A DNA stretch of 64,000 nt from Psychrobacter sp. Pi2-1 (GCF_904846645.1 NZ_CAJHBO010000001.1:464560-528559), one strand, 5' to 3'; shown: positions 18,873 to 27,923, counted from the stretch's first letter. Notes: generated from the letters alone by a model not told the origin. Numbers and translations: made by a program.

Positions 18873-19379
18873 ATGCAAATTATTTTGTTACAGCGTATCG
18901 TCAACCTTGGTAAACTCGGTGAAACTGTCGATGTAAAACCAGGTTACGGACGTAACTTTCTTATCCCTCAGGGCAAAGCGCTACCTGCTACTAAAGCTAA
19001 CATTGAAAAGTTCGAAGCACGTCGTGCTGAACTTGAAGCTGAAGAAGCAAAAGAGATCGCTGTTGCTCAAGAGCGTGCTGACGCATTGACTGACGTTAAT
19101 GTTATCATGCGTGCTAAATCAGGTGACGAAGGCAAGCTATTCGGCTCTATCGGTACTCGCGATATCGCTGAAGCATTGACTAACTCAGGTCTAGAAGTAG
19201 ACCGCGCTGAAATCAAGCTACCTGAAGGCACTTTACGTCAAGTTGGCGAATACAATGTTGATATTCAGCTACACCATGACGTTACTGCTAGCATCTTAGT
19301 TACTATTCTTTCTGAAGATGGTAACAACGAAGATTCAGCTGACGAAGAAGCTGCTGAAGAAGACTATTCTGAAGAGTAA
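18873..19379 (+). CDS. rplI: 50S ribosomal protein L9
   Basis: A 168-residue large-subunit protein. The N-terminal domain (1-52) has [20 protein letters not shown] and [14 protein letters not shown], the 23S-binding part; a long connecting helix follows ([18 protein letters not shown]), then the C-terminal domain. It is ~19 residues longer than E. coli L9 because of an acidic C-terminal tail. Last gene of the rpsF operon, followed by a strong terminator. Confidence 0.98.
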   Translation: MQIILLQRIVNLGKLGETVDVKPGYGRNFLIPQGKALPATKANIEKFEARRAELEAEEAKEIAVAQERADALTDVNVIMRAKSGDEGKLFGSIGTRDIAEALTNSGLEVDRAEIKLPEGTLRQVGEYNVDIQLHHDVTASILVTILSEDGNNEDSADEEAAEEDYSEE

Positions 19380-19406
19380 TCTTCTATATAGTTAGACTCA
19401 GTCTGC

Positions 19407-19439
19407 AAAAAGCCAGCAACTTAGGTTGCTGGCTTTTTT
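19407..19439 (+). terminator. Rho-independent terminator of the rpsF-rpsR-rplI operon
   Basis: A perfect stem, AAAAAGCCAGCAAC (19407-19420) with GTTGCTGGCTTTTT, closes a TTAG loop and ends in a T run. Confidence 0.94.
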
Positions 19440-19733
19440 ACGTGTGTCATTTTTGGCATTAGAGTCTATGTATTTAGACTATTTATATTGCTAACTTGCA
19501 CTCTTTTATCTCGAGGAATTAGGATTTTATATATTCCTAAACAGCTTAGGATTCTCAAAAAATCTATTGCTATGATAGCGGTGTTATCTATGCAATGTTG
19601 TAGTAACTAAATGCAACAACTACCTTAAAAACGCTATACCAAACAACAAGATACTGCCTATATAATCATCTTTATTACTACTAGCAGAGTTGATAATCTA
19701 CTGCTATCTAATGTACTAATAGGGCGCAAGAAC
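19440..19733. other. AT-rich intergenic region
   Basis: About 290 bases after the L9 terminator. Apart from AT-rich tracts that may hold the promoter of the small gene at 19734, I see no structure or frame to report. Confidence 0.4.
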
Positions 19734-19973
19734 ATGAAAGAAAATAATAACATCCATACCAATGACAAGCTTATCTGTACCCAAGGTAATGCATACTACT
19801 CCGAAGGTGAGGTGTATACAGTTGGCAGAATAGTCAATGACAAATACTTTCAGCTGCTGACCAGTGGCAACGATGATCATTGGTATGCCACGTTGGATGA
19901 TCAAGGCATTTACGTCAGCTTTGATACTGCAACTGCTACCAATAACAAAGCTTTCTTTGATAAGATTGCCTAA
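19734..19973 (+). CDS. Small hypothetical protein
   Basis: A 79-residue frame beginning MKENNNIHTNDKLICTQGNA. The middle reads like a small beta-barrel (GEVYTVGRIVNDKYFQLL, then DDHWYATLDDQGIYVSFD), as in SH3-like folds, but I cannot assign a family. No signal peptide, single Cys. An AGGG lies about ten bases before the ATG, and a strong terminator follows 80 bases after the stop, both supporting a real monocistronic gene. Residue make-up is typical of a soluble acidic protein. Function unknown. Confidence 0.62.
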   Translation: MKENNNIHTNDKLICTQGNAYYSEGEVYTVGRIVNDKYFQLLTSGNDDHWYATLDDQGIYVSFDTATATNNKAFFDKIA

Positions 19974-20051
19974 CTGTAAATAACGGCACTTCTTAGAATA
20001 CCTATCCTAAAAATAATTATTACTCAGGTAGGTAAATATTTTTTAGACAAG

Positions 20052-20082
20052 AACTGGTCATTATAAATGGCCAGTTTTTTTG
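20052..20082 (+). terminator. Rho-independent terminator after the small gene
   Basis: AACTGGTCATT pairs with AATGGCCAGTT (one G-U pair) around a 3-nt loop, followed by seven T residues. Confidence 0.88.
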
Positions 20083-20283
20083 GTTTGAAGTATTAGCAAT
20101 TGCTAGTTATACAAGTATTTCCACACACGTCTTCGACGTTTTATTACTAACTTCTCTCATTCCAAAATTAAGTATCTCTCAATTTTTTGTCAACAGCGCC
20201 AACTATTTAACGAATCTATTTCCTAGCGGCGTCTATTTGCTATAAAATATGCCCCTTTAAAATTTCGTATCGTTAGTGATGCA

Positions 20284-20398
20284 GATAGTTGGTTCGATAT
20301 CGTTTAAATGTAGACATGGTAAAAGCCTGTGAAAGCACTATGCAGAGTAGCCTTAGCAAGCTATATACCGTATTTAATCTCGATATAATTGACTATAT
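20284..20398. repeat. Diverged copy of a ~110 bp dispersed repeat
   Basis: It begins ATAGTTGGTTCGATATCGTT and ends ATTGACTATA. By eye it shares blocks with the copy starting at 32376: ATAGTTGRTTCRATAT, GTGAAAGYACTA and ACCGTAT in the same order and spacing. It is the most diverged of the copies in this window, so the call is tentative. Confidence 0.45.
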
Positions 20399-20442
20399 TT
20401 GCATTGGTAATCAATTAAGATATAAACCATATTGAGACAGTG

Positions 20443-21801
20443 ATGATTGTATTTTGGCTTGTGCTGACCATTCTTTTTATTATTTTCGCTACCGCAAAAC
20501 TAAAGTGGCATCCCTTTTTAGTATTGATTCTCTCTGCTTTTTTGGTCGCGCTATTTTATCAAGTACCACTTAACACTGTCGCCAAAACGATTTCTGATGG
20601 TTTCGGTGGTATTTTAGGCTATATCGGTCTTGTGATTGTATTTGGTACGATTATTGGCTTAATCCTTGAAAAAACGGGTGCTGCTATTGTAATGGCAGAG
20701 TCCGTCATTAAAGTATTGGGACCACGCTTCCCTACTTTGACTATGTCTATCGTCGGTGCAGTCGTTTCTATACCTGTATTTTGTGACTCTGGCTATATTA
20801 TCTTGAACTCTCTAAAAGAGTCTTTAGCTGAGCGCCTACATGTATCAAGTGTCGCGATGAGTATTGCCTTGGCTACTGGTCTATATGCCACCCACACATT
20901 TGTACCACCGACGCCAGGCCCAATCGCAGCGGCAGGTAACTTAGGTCTAGAGTCAAACTTAGGTTTGGTCATTATGGTCGGTGTGGTCGTGACAGCAGTT
21001 GCGGTACTGGCTGGTTGGTGGTGGTCTAATCGCTTCCTTAACGCTACTCCTGACAATATCAATGCGGTAGATGCTCCTACAGCCGCAATGCCTGAAGGAA
21101 TGAAAACTCGTGACGATTACAGTCACTTGCCTTCAGCGACAATGGCGTTTTTACCGATTATCGTTCCTATCATATTAATCTGCTTATCGTCGGTGGCTAA
21201 TTTCCCAAGCGCACCATTTGGCAGTAGCATGGTAGCGGAGATTTTGATATTCATTGGTAACCCATTGACTGCGTTACTTATCGGTTTGTTCTTATCGTTC
21301 TTCTTAATTAAATCAAGCCAAAAAACGCAAGAAATCAGCGATAGTATCTCGCAAGGCTTGGTAGTGGCAGCCCCTATCCTATTGATCACTGGTGCTGGTG
21401 GCGCGTTTGGTGCCATGCTAAAAGTAACACCGATCGGTGATTATTTAGGTTCGACGCTATCGGCCTTGGGTTTAGGTATCTTCATGCCATTTATCGTCTC
21501 TGCTGCGCTAAAAACAGCACAAGGCTCAACCACAGTCGCATTGGTTACGACTTCTGCTATGGTTGCCCCACTATTGAGCCAGATTGGCCTAGACAGCGAA
21601 CTTGGACGCGTGTTCTGCGTGATGGCAATCGGTGCCGGTGCCATGACCATCTCGCATGCCAATGACAGCTTCTTTTGGATCGTGAGCCAGTTTAGTCGCA
21701 TGAGCGTGGCACAAGCGTACAAGGCTCATTCAATGGCCACTGGTATCCAAGGTGTGACTAGCATCGTATTTATCTGGTTGTTGACCCTAGTATTTATCTA
21801 G
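20443..21801 (+). CDS. GntP-family permease, probable glycerate transporter
   Basis: A 452-residue inner membrane symporter of the gluconate:H+ (GntP) family, with about 12 hydrophobic segments throughout. Typical family stretches include GFGGILGYIGLVIVFGTIIG, FVPPTPGPIAAAGNLG and GAMTISHANDSFFWIVSQF. The ATG at 20443 is chosen; a GTG immediately before it is in frame. The next gene, 112 bases downstream on the same strand, is a glycerate kinase, so D-glycerate is the likely substrate, although gluconate or another hydroxy acid is possible. No regulator of the CdaR type is adjacent. Confidence 0.92.
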   Translation: MIVFWLVLTILFIIFATAKLKWHPFLVLILSAFLVALFYQVPLNTVAKTISDGFGGILGYIGLVIVFGTIIGLILEKTGAAIVMAESVIKVLGPRFPTLTMSIVGAVVSIPVFCDSGYIILNSLKESLAERLHVSSVAMSIALATGLYATHTFVPPTPGPIAAAGNLGLESNLGLVIMVGVVVTAVAVLAGWWWSNRFLNATPDNINAVDAPTAAMPEGMKTRDDYSHLPSATMAFLPIIVPIILICLSSVANFPSAPFGSSMVAEILIFIGNPLTALLIGLFLSFFLIKSSQKTQEISDSISQGLVVAAPILLITGAGGAFGAMLKVTPIGDYLGSTLSALGLGIFMPFIVSAALKTAQGSTTVALVTTSAMVAPLLSQIGLDSELGRVFCVMAIGAGAMTISHANDSFFWIVSQFSRMSVAQAYKAHSMATGIQGVTSIVFIWLLTLVFI

Positions 21802-21913
21802 TTCATGAGATTGGGTACTTGTACATACGTTTATTTGATTATTACTAAATAAATGTTTTAAAACATGACACTATCGCAATGATCGTGTCATTAAGATATT
21901 CAAAGAGAGCCGT

Positions 21914-23050
21914 ATGAAAATTTTGATCGCCCCTGACTCGTTTAAAGAAAGCCTAGAAGCACTCGATGTTTGCCACGCCATTCAATCTGGTTTTAGCCAA
22001 GTGTTTCCAGATGCTGACTATAAGCTGTTGCCAATGGCGGATGGCGGTGAAGGCACCTCAGCGGTATTGTCTTATGTATTGGGCGGGCGCTGGAAAGAAG
22101 TCAGAGTACATGACCCATTGATGAGACCGATTACGGCAAAGTATCTGTTATTGCCTGACGCGACCGCTGTTATCGAAGTGGCTCAAGCGTGCGGATTGCA
22201 TCTACTAACAGCCGATGAGCGTAATCCTGTTATTGCGAGTAGTTATGGTGTTGGGGAGCTGATCGAAGATGCGTTAGAAGAAGGTGCTAAGCGTATCGTT
22301 ATCGGTCTAGGTGGTAGCGCAACCAATGATGCAGGCCTTGGCATGCTAATGGCGCTAGGCATAACATTTCATGACATCAATGATAGCCTACTCACTCATG
22401 GTGGTGGCGCACTTGCCAGCTTACATAAGCTCGATAATACTAGCCTGCATGCAAAGATATCAGACACGGTATTTGAAGTTGCTTGTGATGTGACCAATCC
22501 ATTATGCGGTCTACTAGGTGCAAGCGCAGTATTTGGCCCACAAAAAGGCGCTTGTCCAGAGCAAGTCAATACCTTGGACAAGGCACTCAGTCACTTTGCG
22601 ACCATATGTGGACAGCATGGCTATGAAGACTGTCAATACGTTGAAGGCGCTGGCGCTGCTGGCGGTCTTGGTTATGCGATGATGACATTCTTTCAAGCTC
22701 AGCTAAAGTCAGGCTTTGATACGGTTGCCGAAGTGGCTCATCTGTCACAGCATATTGCAGAAGCTGATCTCGTCATCACTGGCGAAGGTAAACTAGATGC
22801 GCAAACCGCCATGGGTAAAGTGGCAGGCGGTATCAGCCAAATCGCTAAGGCTAGCCGTACACCTATTATCGCTATCTGCGGCAGCGTCGATGGACTCAAA
22901 CCTGCTCAGACCAGTCAGTTCGATGTGGTTATGCCAAGTATCCAAAAAGTAGATACGATCGATAACGTGTTAGGCTCTGCTTATAACAATATTGAGACTA
23001 CTGCTGCTAATATCGCTGCAAGTATCAAACTTGGGCAGACTTTAAAATAG
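21914..23050 (+). CDS. glxK: Glycerate kinase
   Basis: Phosphorylates D-glycerate with ATP, feeding it into lower glycolysis. The 378 residues match the bacterial type I (GlxK/GarK) family: N-terminal KILIAPDSFKESLEALDV, MADGGEGTSAVLSYVLGG (43-60), VIGLGGSATNDAGLGML (134-150), EVACDVTNPLCG and the C-terminal VITGEGKLDAQTAMGKV. These enzymes usually yield 2-phosphoglycerate. GAGAG precedes the start. It probably forms a two-gene uptake and activation unit with the GntP permease. Confidence 0.95.
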   Translation: MKILIAPDSFKESLEALDVCHAIQSGFSQVFPDADYKLLPMADGGEGTSAVLSYVLGGRWKEVRVHDPLMRPITAKYLLLPDATAVIEVAQACGLHLLTADERNPVIASSYGVGELIEDALEEGAKRIVIGLGGSATNDAGLGMLMALGITFHDINDSLLTHGGGALASLHKLDNTSLHAKISDTVFEVACDVTNPLCGLLGASAVFGPQKGACPEQVNTLDKALSHFATICGQHGYEDCQYVEGAGAAGGLGYAMMTFFQAQLKSGFDTVAEVAHLSQHIAEADLVITGEGKLDAQTAMGKVAGGISQIAKASRTPIIAICGSVDGLKPAQTSQFDVVMPSIQKVDTIDNVLGSAYNNIETTAANIAASIKLGQTLK

Positions 23051-23099
23051 ATGCAATCTTTCATAGGCGCAATCTATCAATGAACCTCCTCCACTAAAC

Positions 23100-23145
23100 G
23101 CACAGCTATTGAACTTTCGATTAATCCTTTGTTAGCTGTGCATTT
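23100..23145 (+). terminator. Weak stem-loop between glycerate kinase and the LysR gene
   Basis: GCACAGCTA (23100-23108) pairs perfectly with TAGCTGTGC (23133-23141), but the loop is 24 nt and only a short ATTTATC follows. It lies between convergent genes and may terminate one or both. Confidence 0.35.
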
Positions 23146-23161
23146 ATCACTCTCAACATAT

Positions 23162-24031
23162 CTATAGCCATTTTTTTACTTTATCAATGACCGTATGCAC
23201 TCTATTAGAGAGTGCCTGCTGTCGTCTGACTGCCAGATATAGCGTTTCGCTAACAGCAACTGGTAGATAATGACTGTTAATCAGTTCAGGCTTCGGATAA
23301 GCAGCCACGGCATGTGCTGGCAAAACAGTAAAGCCGATTCCCCTGCTGACGGGCTCTAGTATCAGGCCAATCTGATTCGAAAAGCCCTTTTTCTCAAAAT
23401 CATTGATATGCTGGAATTGTTCATAATTGGCAGTCAGTAGCATGCCTGCATGATGAGCGCCATCTGGATGATCGATAAATCCAAGCTCGATAAGCTGCTC
23501 CCAGCTAGGCTCCACTGTAGCCGCAGGGGTTACTAGTATCAATGCTTCTTGCGCCATAGGTTTACAGCTAACCGTTTCATCATCTGAGATATCCGTCATA
23601 AAGCCAATATCAATCTCGTGATTTGCCAGCGCCCGTTCAATATCAGAATTTGGTGCAAAGCGGTAATCAATGACTAGTTTTGGATGCTGCTGCTGTAGTG
23701 CCAAAAGCTGCGGATATAGCTTTAGGCCCACACTACCCGGTGACATCAAACGCACCAATCCTTCATAAGGCGGATCTTCACCGATGCGCTGTTCTAAATT
23801 CGATAATCGCTGCAATATCTCGCCTGCTTCTTTATAAAGCTGCTTACCTGCATTGGTCAATGAAAACTGCTTTCCTTGTCGAATCAACAAGTCCGTATCT
23901 AGTTGCTCCTCTAACTTACTTATGTGTTGGCTCACACCAGACTGCGTCATATATAGACGTTCAGCCGTACGAGTAAAGTGCCCAACTTCAGCAAGCGTGC
24001 AAAAGGTGCTTAACCATGTGATATTTATCAT
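23162..24031 (-). CDS. LysR-family transcriptional regulator
   Basis: A 289-residue regulator: N-terminal winged helix-turn-helix (~3-62; FCTLAEVGHFTRTAERLYMT, then QSGVSQHISKLEEQLDTDLL) and a substrate-binding-like effector domain (~90-289). It is divergent from the VOC gene with about 108 bases between starts, the classic LysR layout, so that gene is the first candidate target. It is convergent with the glycerate genes. Effector unknown. The ribosome site before the ATG is weak. Confidence 0.93.
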   Translation of the reverse strand: MINITWLSTFCTLAEVGHFTRTAERLYMTQSGVSQHISKLEEQLDTDLLIRQGKQFSLTNAGKQLYKEAGEILQRLSNLEQRIGEDPPYEGLVRLMSPGSVGLKLYPQLLALQQQHPKLVIDYRFAPNSDIERALANHEIDIGFMTDISDDETVSCKPMAQEALILVTPAATVEPSWEQLIELGFIDHPDGAHHAGMLLTANYEQFQHINDFEKKGFSNQIGLILEPVSRGIGFTVLPAHAVAAYPKPELINSHYLPVAVSETLYLAVRRQQALSNRVHTVIDKVKKWL

Positions 24032-24139
24032 TACGTTTCATAATTATTTATATAATATTTGATAATTTTACATAATGACGGTGCATTTGTATACTGGTTC
24101 CACGTTAAAGAAAACGCACATCAAACAGGAGCACAAGCT

Positions 24140-24640
24140 ATGAACAACGTTTATCCAAGAAGCTTTTCGCACATCGGTCTTTCAGTCCCTGACCTAGATG
24201 CAGCCGTGAAATTTTATACTGAAGTGATGGGCTGGTACACCATCATGGAACCAACTGAGATTGTCGAAGATGACAGCCCGATTGGTGAGATGTGTACTGA
24301 AGTATTTGGTGCAGGTTGGGGCAGCTTCCGCATCGCTCACTTGTCTACTGGTGACCGTATCGGCGTCGAGATTTTTGAATTCAAAAATCAAGAAAACCCT
24401 GAAAACAACTTTGAATATTGGAAAACAGGTATCTTTCACTTCTGCGTTCAGGATCCAAATGTTGAAGAACTGGCTGAGCGTATGGTTGCCGCAGGTGGCA
24501 AAAAGCGTATGGAAAAACCACGCTACTACTACCCTGGCGAAAAACCTTACCGCATGATCTATATGGAAGACCCGTTCGGTAATATTGTTGAAATTTATAG
24601 CCACAGCTACGAGCTTATCTATAGCGAAGGCGCATACTAA
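24140..24640 (+). CDS. VOC-fold (glyoxalase-like) metal-dependent protein
   Basis: A 166-residue protein of the vicinal oxygen chelate superfamily. The start at 24140 follows AGGAG and gives the usual family opening, YPRSFSHIGLSVPDLDAAVK; an in-frame ATG at 24059 would add 27 residues with no ribosome site. Likely metal ligands are His in SHIGLSV, Glu in VEIFEF, His in GIFHFC and Glu in GNIVEIYSH, the standard HEHE order. It could be a lactoylglutathione lyase relative, dioxygenase or epimerase; the substrate cannot be told. It is probably controlled by the divergent LysR gene. Confidence 0.88.
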   Translation: MNNVYPRSFSHIGLSVPDLDAAVKFYTEVMGWYTIMEPTEIVEDDSPIGEMCTEVFGAGWGSFRIAHLSTGDRIGVEIFEFKNQENPENNFEYWKTGIFHFCVQDPNVEELAERMVAAGGKKRMEKPRYYYPGEKPYRMIYMEDPFGNIVEIYSHSYELIYSEGAY

Positions 24641-24678
24641 GCTCATCATAAATGCAGCTTATATCTAACTAAAAAACC

Positions 24679-24714
24679 AATAGCGTACTCATCACCTGAG
24701 TGCGCTATTTTTTT
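24679..24714 (+). terminator. Rho-independent terminator after the VOC gene
   Basis: AATAGCGTACTCA pairs with TGAGTGCGCTATT (one G-U pair) around a TCACC loop, followed by a T run. Confidence 0.9.
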
Positions 24715-24829
24715 GTGTGCTTTCTATGTGCTCCATCTATTGTATAGAATATGGGCCATGCTACTATTTATATAGCTTTATAAATAGTAGCATTAGCCAA
24801 ATCAAATAACCCATTATCAAGGATGATAA

Positions 24830-25642
24830 ATGACTCAATCTGACGTTACTTTAGACCTAGACGACCTTCTGGTTATTAGAGAAGACAATAAAGAAAGTGG
24901 CGTCGTCACGCTCACCTTAAACCAACCCAAACAATTCAATGCCCTGTCCGTTGAAGTACTATCTGCCATGCAAGCAGAACTGGACAATATCGCTCAAGAC
25001 GATACGATCAGAGTGGTGGTTATTCAAGCGACAGGCAAGGCATTCTGTGCTGGTCACAATCTAAAACAAATGCGCGCAAACGATGATGAAGCATTTCATC
25101 GTGCCCTATTCCAGCAATGTAGCAAAATGATGCTTACCATCAACTGTATGCCACAAGTCGTTATCGCAAAAGTACAAGGCGTTGCCACAGCCGCAGGATG
25201 TCAGCTGGTCGCAGCTTGTGACTTAGCCGTTGCCGCTGACAATGCAAAATTTGCTACTTCTGGGATAAACGTTGGACTTTTTTGCTCTACGCCTGCCGTT
25301 GCCGTCAGTCGTAATTTACCCCGTAAGCAAGCATTTGAGATGTTAATCACAGGTGAATTTATCGATGCGCATACTGCCTTACAATATGGATTGATCAATC
25401 GAGTTGCGCCAGCAGAGCAACTCGATCAAACACTACAATCACTGATAACAGCAATCACTGCCAAGTCTCCAGTAGCAGTAAAAACTGGCAAAGATATGTT
25501 TTATAAGCAGCTGAGCATGAACCTCGAAGACGCTTATGACTATGCCAGTGACGTGATGACTTGCAACATGATGGCGGATGATGTGAGCGAAGGGATTGAT
25601 GCGTTTATTGAGAAACGCCAAGCGGTATGGAAAGGGTGCTAA
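24830..25642 (+). CDS. Crotonase-family protein, ECHDC3-like
   Basis: A 270-residue enoyl-CoA hydratase/isomerase superfamily protein. The oxyanion-hole motifs are present: AFCAGHNLKQM (71-81) and ATAAGCQLVAACDLAVA (119-135). The two glutamates that catalyse hydration in classical enoyl-CoA hydratases are missing: the first is Gln125 in AAGCQL, and the region of the second reads FATSGINVGLFCSTPA (141-156). That pattern matches the ECHDC3 subgroup, so simple beta-oxidation hydratase activity is doubtful; it may be an isomerase, a thioesterase-like or another CoA-handling enzyme. AAGGATG precedes the ATG. It stands alone between two terminators. Confidence 0.9.
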   Translation: MTQSDVTLDLDDLLVIREDNKESGVVTLTLNQPKQFNALSVEVLSAMQAELDNIAQDDTIRVVVIQATGKAFCAGHNLKQMRANDDEAFHRALFQQCSKMMLTINCMPQVVIAKVQGVATAAGCQLVAACDLAVAADNAKFATSGINVGLFCSTPAVAVSRNLPRKQAFEMLITGEFIDAHTALQYGLINRVAPAEQLDQTLQSLITAITAKSPVAVKTGKDMFYKQLSMNLEDAYDYASDVMTCNMMADDVSEGIDAFIEKRQAVWKGC

Positions 25643-25753
25643 TTCCTATAATGTAATCACTGTATTGCTTCGCTGACGTTATACGGCGTGTGCTTGGATT
25701 AAAAAGCTAGCATATTTCTTTTCAATAATCGAGTTGGCTTATTGCGAAGCATA

Positions 25754-25787
25754 AAAAAGGCCACGATATCATTATCATGGCCTTTTT
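25754..25787. terminator. Bidirectional Rho-independent terminator
   Basis: AAAAAGGCCACGATA pairs with TATCATGGCCTTTTT (one A-C mismatch, written as G-U on the other strand) around a TCAT loop, with A and T runs on either side. It serves the convergent crotonase and RidA genes. Confidence 0.9.
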
Positions 25788-25830
25788 CATTTCTATTTAA
25801 TACAGGTGCTATAGGTACTAGGAGCAGTCT

Positions 25831-26172
25831 TTACTCAGCGGCGATGGCGATCATTTCAACCAATAGCTCAGGACGTGCCAATGCTGACTCACCACAAGCG
25901 CGCGCTGGTGGCTGAATACCTTCAAACCACTGGTCATAAACTTCATTCATAGCAGCAAAATCAGCCATGTCTTTGATCCAAACCGTGACTGATAGTAGCT
26001 TTGATTTGTCGCTACCAACTTCTTCTAGCAACGTTTGGATTTTTTCTAAGCAAGTTAATGTTTGCGCTTTGATATCGTCTTCTGCGTTACCTACCTGACC
26101 ACACAAATAGATAGTTTGGTTATGGATTACGGTTTTGCTCATACGTTGATTGCTGTGTAGCTTCTTAATCAT
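25831..26172 (-). CDS. RidA-family enamine/imine deaminase
   Basis: Hydrolyses reactive 2-iminoacid or enamine intermediates to ketoacids and ammonia, protecting PLP enzymes. The 113 residues carry the family's YLCGQVGN, LEKIQTLLEEVGSDKSKLLS and the C-terminal QPPARACGESALARPELLVE, with the active-site arginine in PARAC. I chose the ATG at 26172, preceded by AAAGG; an ATG at 26187 has no ribosome site. The neighbour upstream on the same strand is a D-amino-acid dehydrogenase, which releases iminoacids, so the two fit one pathway. A repeat element lies between them. Confidence 0.9.
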   Translation of the reverse strand: MIKKLHSNQRMSKTVIHNQTIYLCGQVGNAEDDIKAQTLTCLEKIQTLLEEVGSDKSKLLSVTVWIKDMADFAAMNEVYDQWFEGIQPPARACGESALARPELLVEMIAIAAE

Positions 26173-26209
26173 GTCTATACCTTTCATTTATTAATTTAAG
26201 TCTGTGCTA

Positions 26210-26322
26210 ACTATAGTCAATCCACTATAAAAGCGTTACAGCGTTAACCTCGCTTGAAGTATGACATATACATCTGCACTCGGTTGCCTTGTACCGCTCT
26301 TAAATTGGATCAACTATATATC
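26210..26322. repeat. ~110 bp dispersed intergenic repeat with inverted ends
   Basis: It starts ATAGTCAATCCACTATAAAA and ends ATTGGATCAACTATAT; the two ends are imperfect inverted repeats (ATAGTYRATCCAMT). Its reverse complement aligns by eye over most of its length with 32470-32590, including GGTACAAGGCARCCGASTRC and GAGGKTAACRCYGTA. The size and ends are like a MITE or REP-type element. It lies between the RidA and dadA genes. Confidence 0.65.
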
Positions 26323-26332
26323 AGATGCGCGC

Positions 26333-27580
26333 TTAGTTAGAAAAACGCTGGGCACTAAATGGTGCAAGATCGACCAATGTAGGCTTATCGTGAATAATCT
26401 CTTCAACCAGACGACCTGTCATTGGACCTAAGGTAAAGCCTTGATGACTGTGACCAAATGCAAACCATAGTTTGTCATGCTTGTCTGCAGGACCGATTAC
26501 TGGCTTCATATCAGGCATACAAGGACGTGAGCCTGCCCATGCTTCACTCTCAACCGCATCTTCTAGTGGCAAGATTTTTTTGGCTAGCTTCAATACAGTT
26601 TTTAACTGACCAAAGTTCTTTGGCGCATTCATTGTGGTCATCTCAGCACCAGTGGTGATACGGATACCCTGCTGCATCGGCCCCATCACAAAACCTTTGT
26701 CCATATCAAACATACTGTGATTGATGGTGTTCTTTTCTGTCACTTTGAAATGCTGATGATAGCCGCGCATTGGGAACAATGGCAAGTTATAGCCAAGTGG
26801 TCTGATCAAATCATTAGACCATGGGCCTGCTGCGATAACCAATTTATCACTATAGTAGGTATCGTTATCAGTGATAACTTTCCAGCCTTCGCCATCTTGA
26901 ACGATTTCTTTCACATCGCTTTCTTTTATCGTACCTTGCATATCTTGGAAGTTTTTCGCGTATGCTTTTACTAGCGAGCTTGGGTTTGATACTTGCCAAG
27001 AGTTTTTCCAATGAATCGCGCCAACGAAACCTTCAAAATTGGCGCTAGGCTCCATTGCTTTGAGCTCTTCAAGGTTTAGTACGTTATGCTCAACACCTTG
27101 GTTACGTGCGTCGATGGCTGATACTTGTGCTTCTTTAAACGTCTCTTCCGAGCGATGCAATTGCAACCAACCATCACGAGTAATGAGCTCGTCAGCACCA
27201 GAAGCGCTAATCATGGTTTGGTGCTCACTGGTACAATGCTCAATCAGCGTCTGCCATTCTGATTCAATCTTTTTGACTGAAGCAGGTGTAGAGTATTTCC
27301 AGTACTGAAGCAGGGCTTGGTGATAACGTAAAATGGCCGGAATACGATAGCGAATATCGGTACCTTGGTTTGGTAACACTCTGATCATTTCTGTCAGCTG
27401 ACGAGGAAAAGGATGTGTATGAATGGCTTCGCGCTGAATCAATCCTGCATTGCCATATGAGGTCTCTGACCCTGGCAATTTTTTGTCTAACAATAATACA
27501 TTTGAGTTATTTTTTTGTAGATGCCACGCGATTGACGTGCCAACCATACCTGCACCGATAACGATAACTTCGTAGCGCAT
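26333..27580 (-). CDS. dadA: D-amino-acid dehydrogenase family FAD oxidoreductase
   Basis: A 415-residue flavoenzyme of the DAO/DadA family that oxidises amino acids (D-alanine in the type enzyme) to iminoacids and passes electrons to the membrane chain. N-terminal FAD motif VIGAGMVGTSIAWHLQKNNS (6-25), LLDKKLPGSETSYGNAG, and C-terminal AWAGSRPCMPDMKPVIGP and FGHSHQGFTLGPMTGRLVEE all fit. It is slightly shorter than E. coli DadA (432). AAGGAT precedes the start. The downstream RidA gene supports iminoacid production. No alanine racemase (dadX) is present, so the substrate may differ from D-Ala. Confidence 0.9.
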   Translation of the reverse strand: MRYEVIVIGAGMVGTSIAWHLQKNNSNVLLLDKKLPGSETSYGNAGLIQREAIHTHPFPRQLTEMIRVLPNQGTDIRYRIPAILRYHQALLQYWKYSTPASVKKIESEWQTLIEHCTSEHQTMISASGADELITRDGWLQLHRSEETFKEAQVSAIDARNQGVEHNVLNLEELKAMEPSANFEGFVGAIHWKNSWQVSNPSSLVKAYAKNFQDMQGTIKESDVKEIVQDGEGWKVITDNDTYYSDKLVIAAGPWSNDLIRPLGYNLPLFPMRGYHQHFKVTEKNTINHSMFDMDKGFVMGPMQQGIRITTGAEMTTMNAPKNFGQLKTVLKLAKKILPLEDAVESEAWAGSRPCMPDMKPVIGPADKHDKLWFAFGHSHQGFTLGPMTGRLVEEIIHDKPTLVDLAPFSAQRFSN

Positions 27581-27923
27581 AACCTATCCTTTTCTTAGGG
27601 TGTTAATACAGAGTATCAAATATAAGGGTCTAACCAAATTAGGTGGTAATAGTAACGCATTAGGATAAATTTGAAACCCTTATCTGAGAAATATTTTCGC
27701 GTCACATACTTTTGGTTATGGGGTTTTTGAGAAGGTATTTTTGATAGGAATAATACTGGCTTTGAGCAATAATCCAGTAACAATTTTAGGGAAAATAGCG
27801 TCAAATTATCCAATGTTTTTAGTTATAAAATACTCAAGTATTCGACAGCTCACTTATCTATATTACTGCATAGCCTTATTAGCTTATGTTTAATTGATTG
27901 GATAATCAACTAAACTTAAAGTA
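27581..27923. other. Intergenic region upstream of dadA
   Basis: About 340 AT-rich bases that should hold the dadA promoter on the minus strand. A stem-loop at its far end (27888-27915) is listed separately. A 65-codon minus-strand frame at 27616-27813 has no ribosome site and atypical residues; I do not call it. Confidence 0.4.
27888..27915 (-). terminator. Stem-loop immediately after the helicase gene
   Basis: GTTTAATTGATT pairs with AATCAACTAAAC (one G-U or A-C position) around a GGAT loop, nine bases past the helicase stop. There is no T run, so termination is uncertain. Confidence 0.4.

Noticed and set aside
27616..27813. Minus-strand frame of 65 codons between dadA and the helicase gene
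   Set aside because: No ribosome site, residue make-up typical of translated AT-rich noncoding DNA, and no family resemblance.
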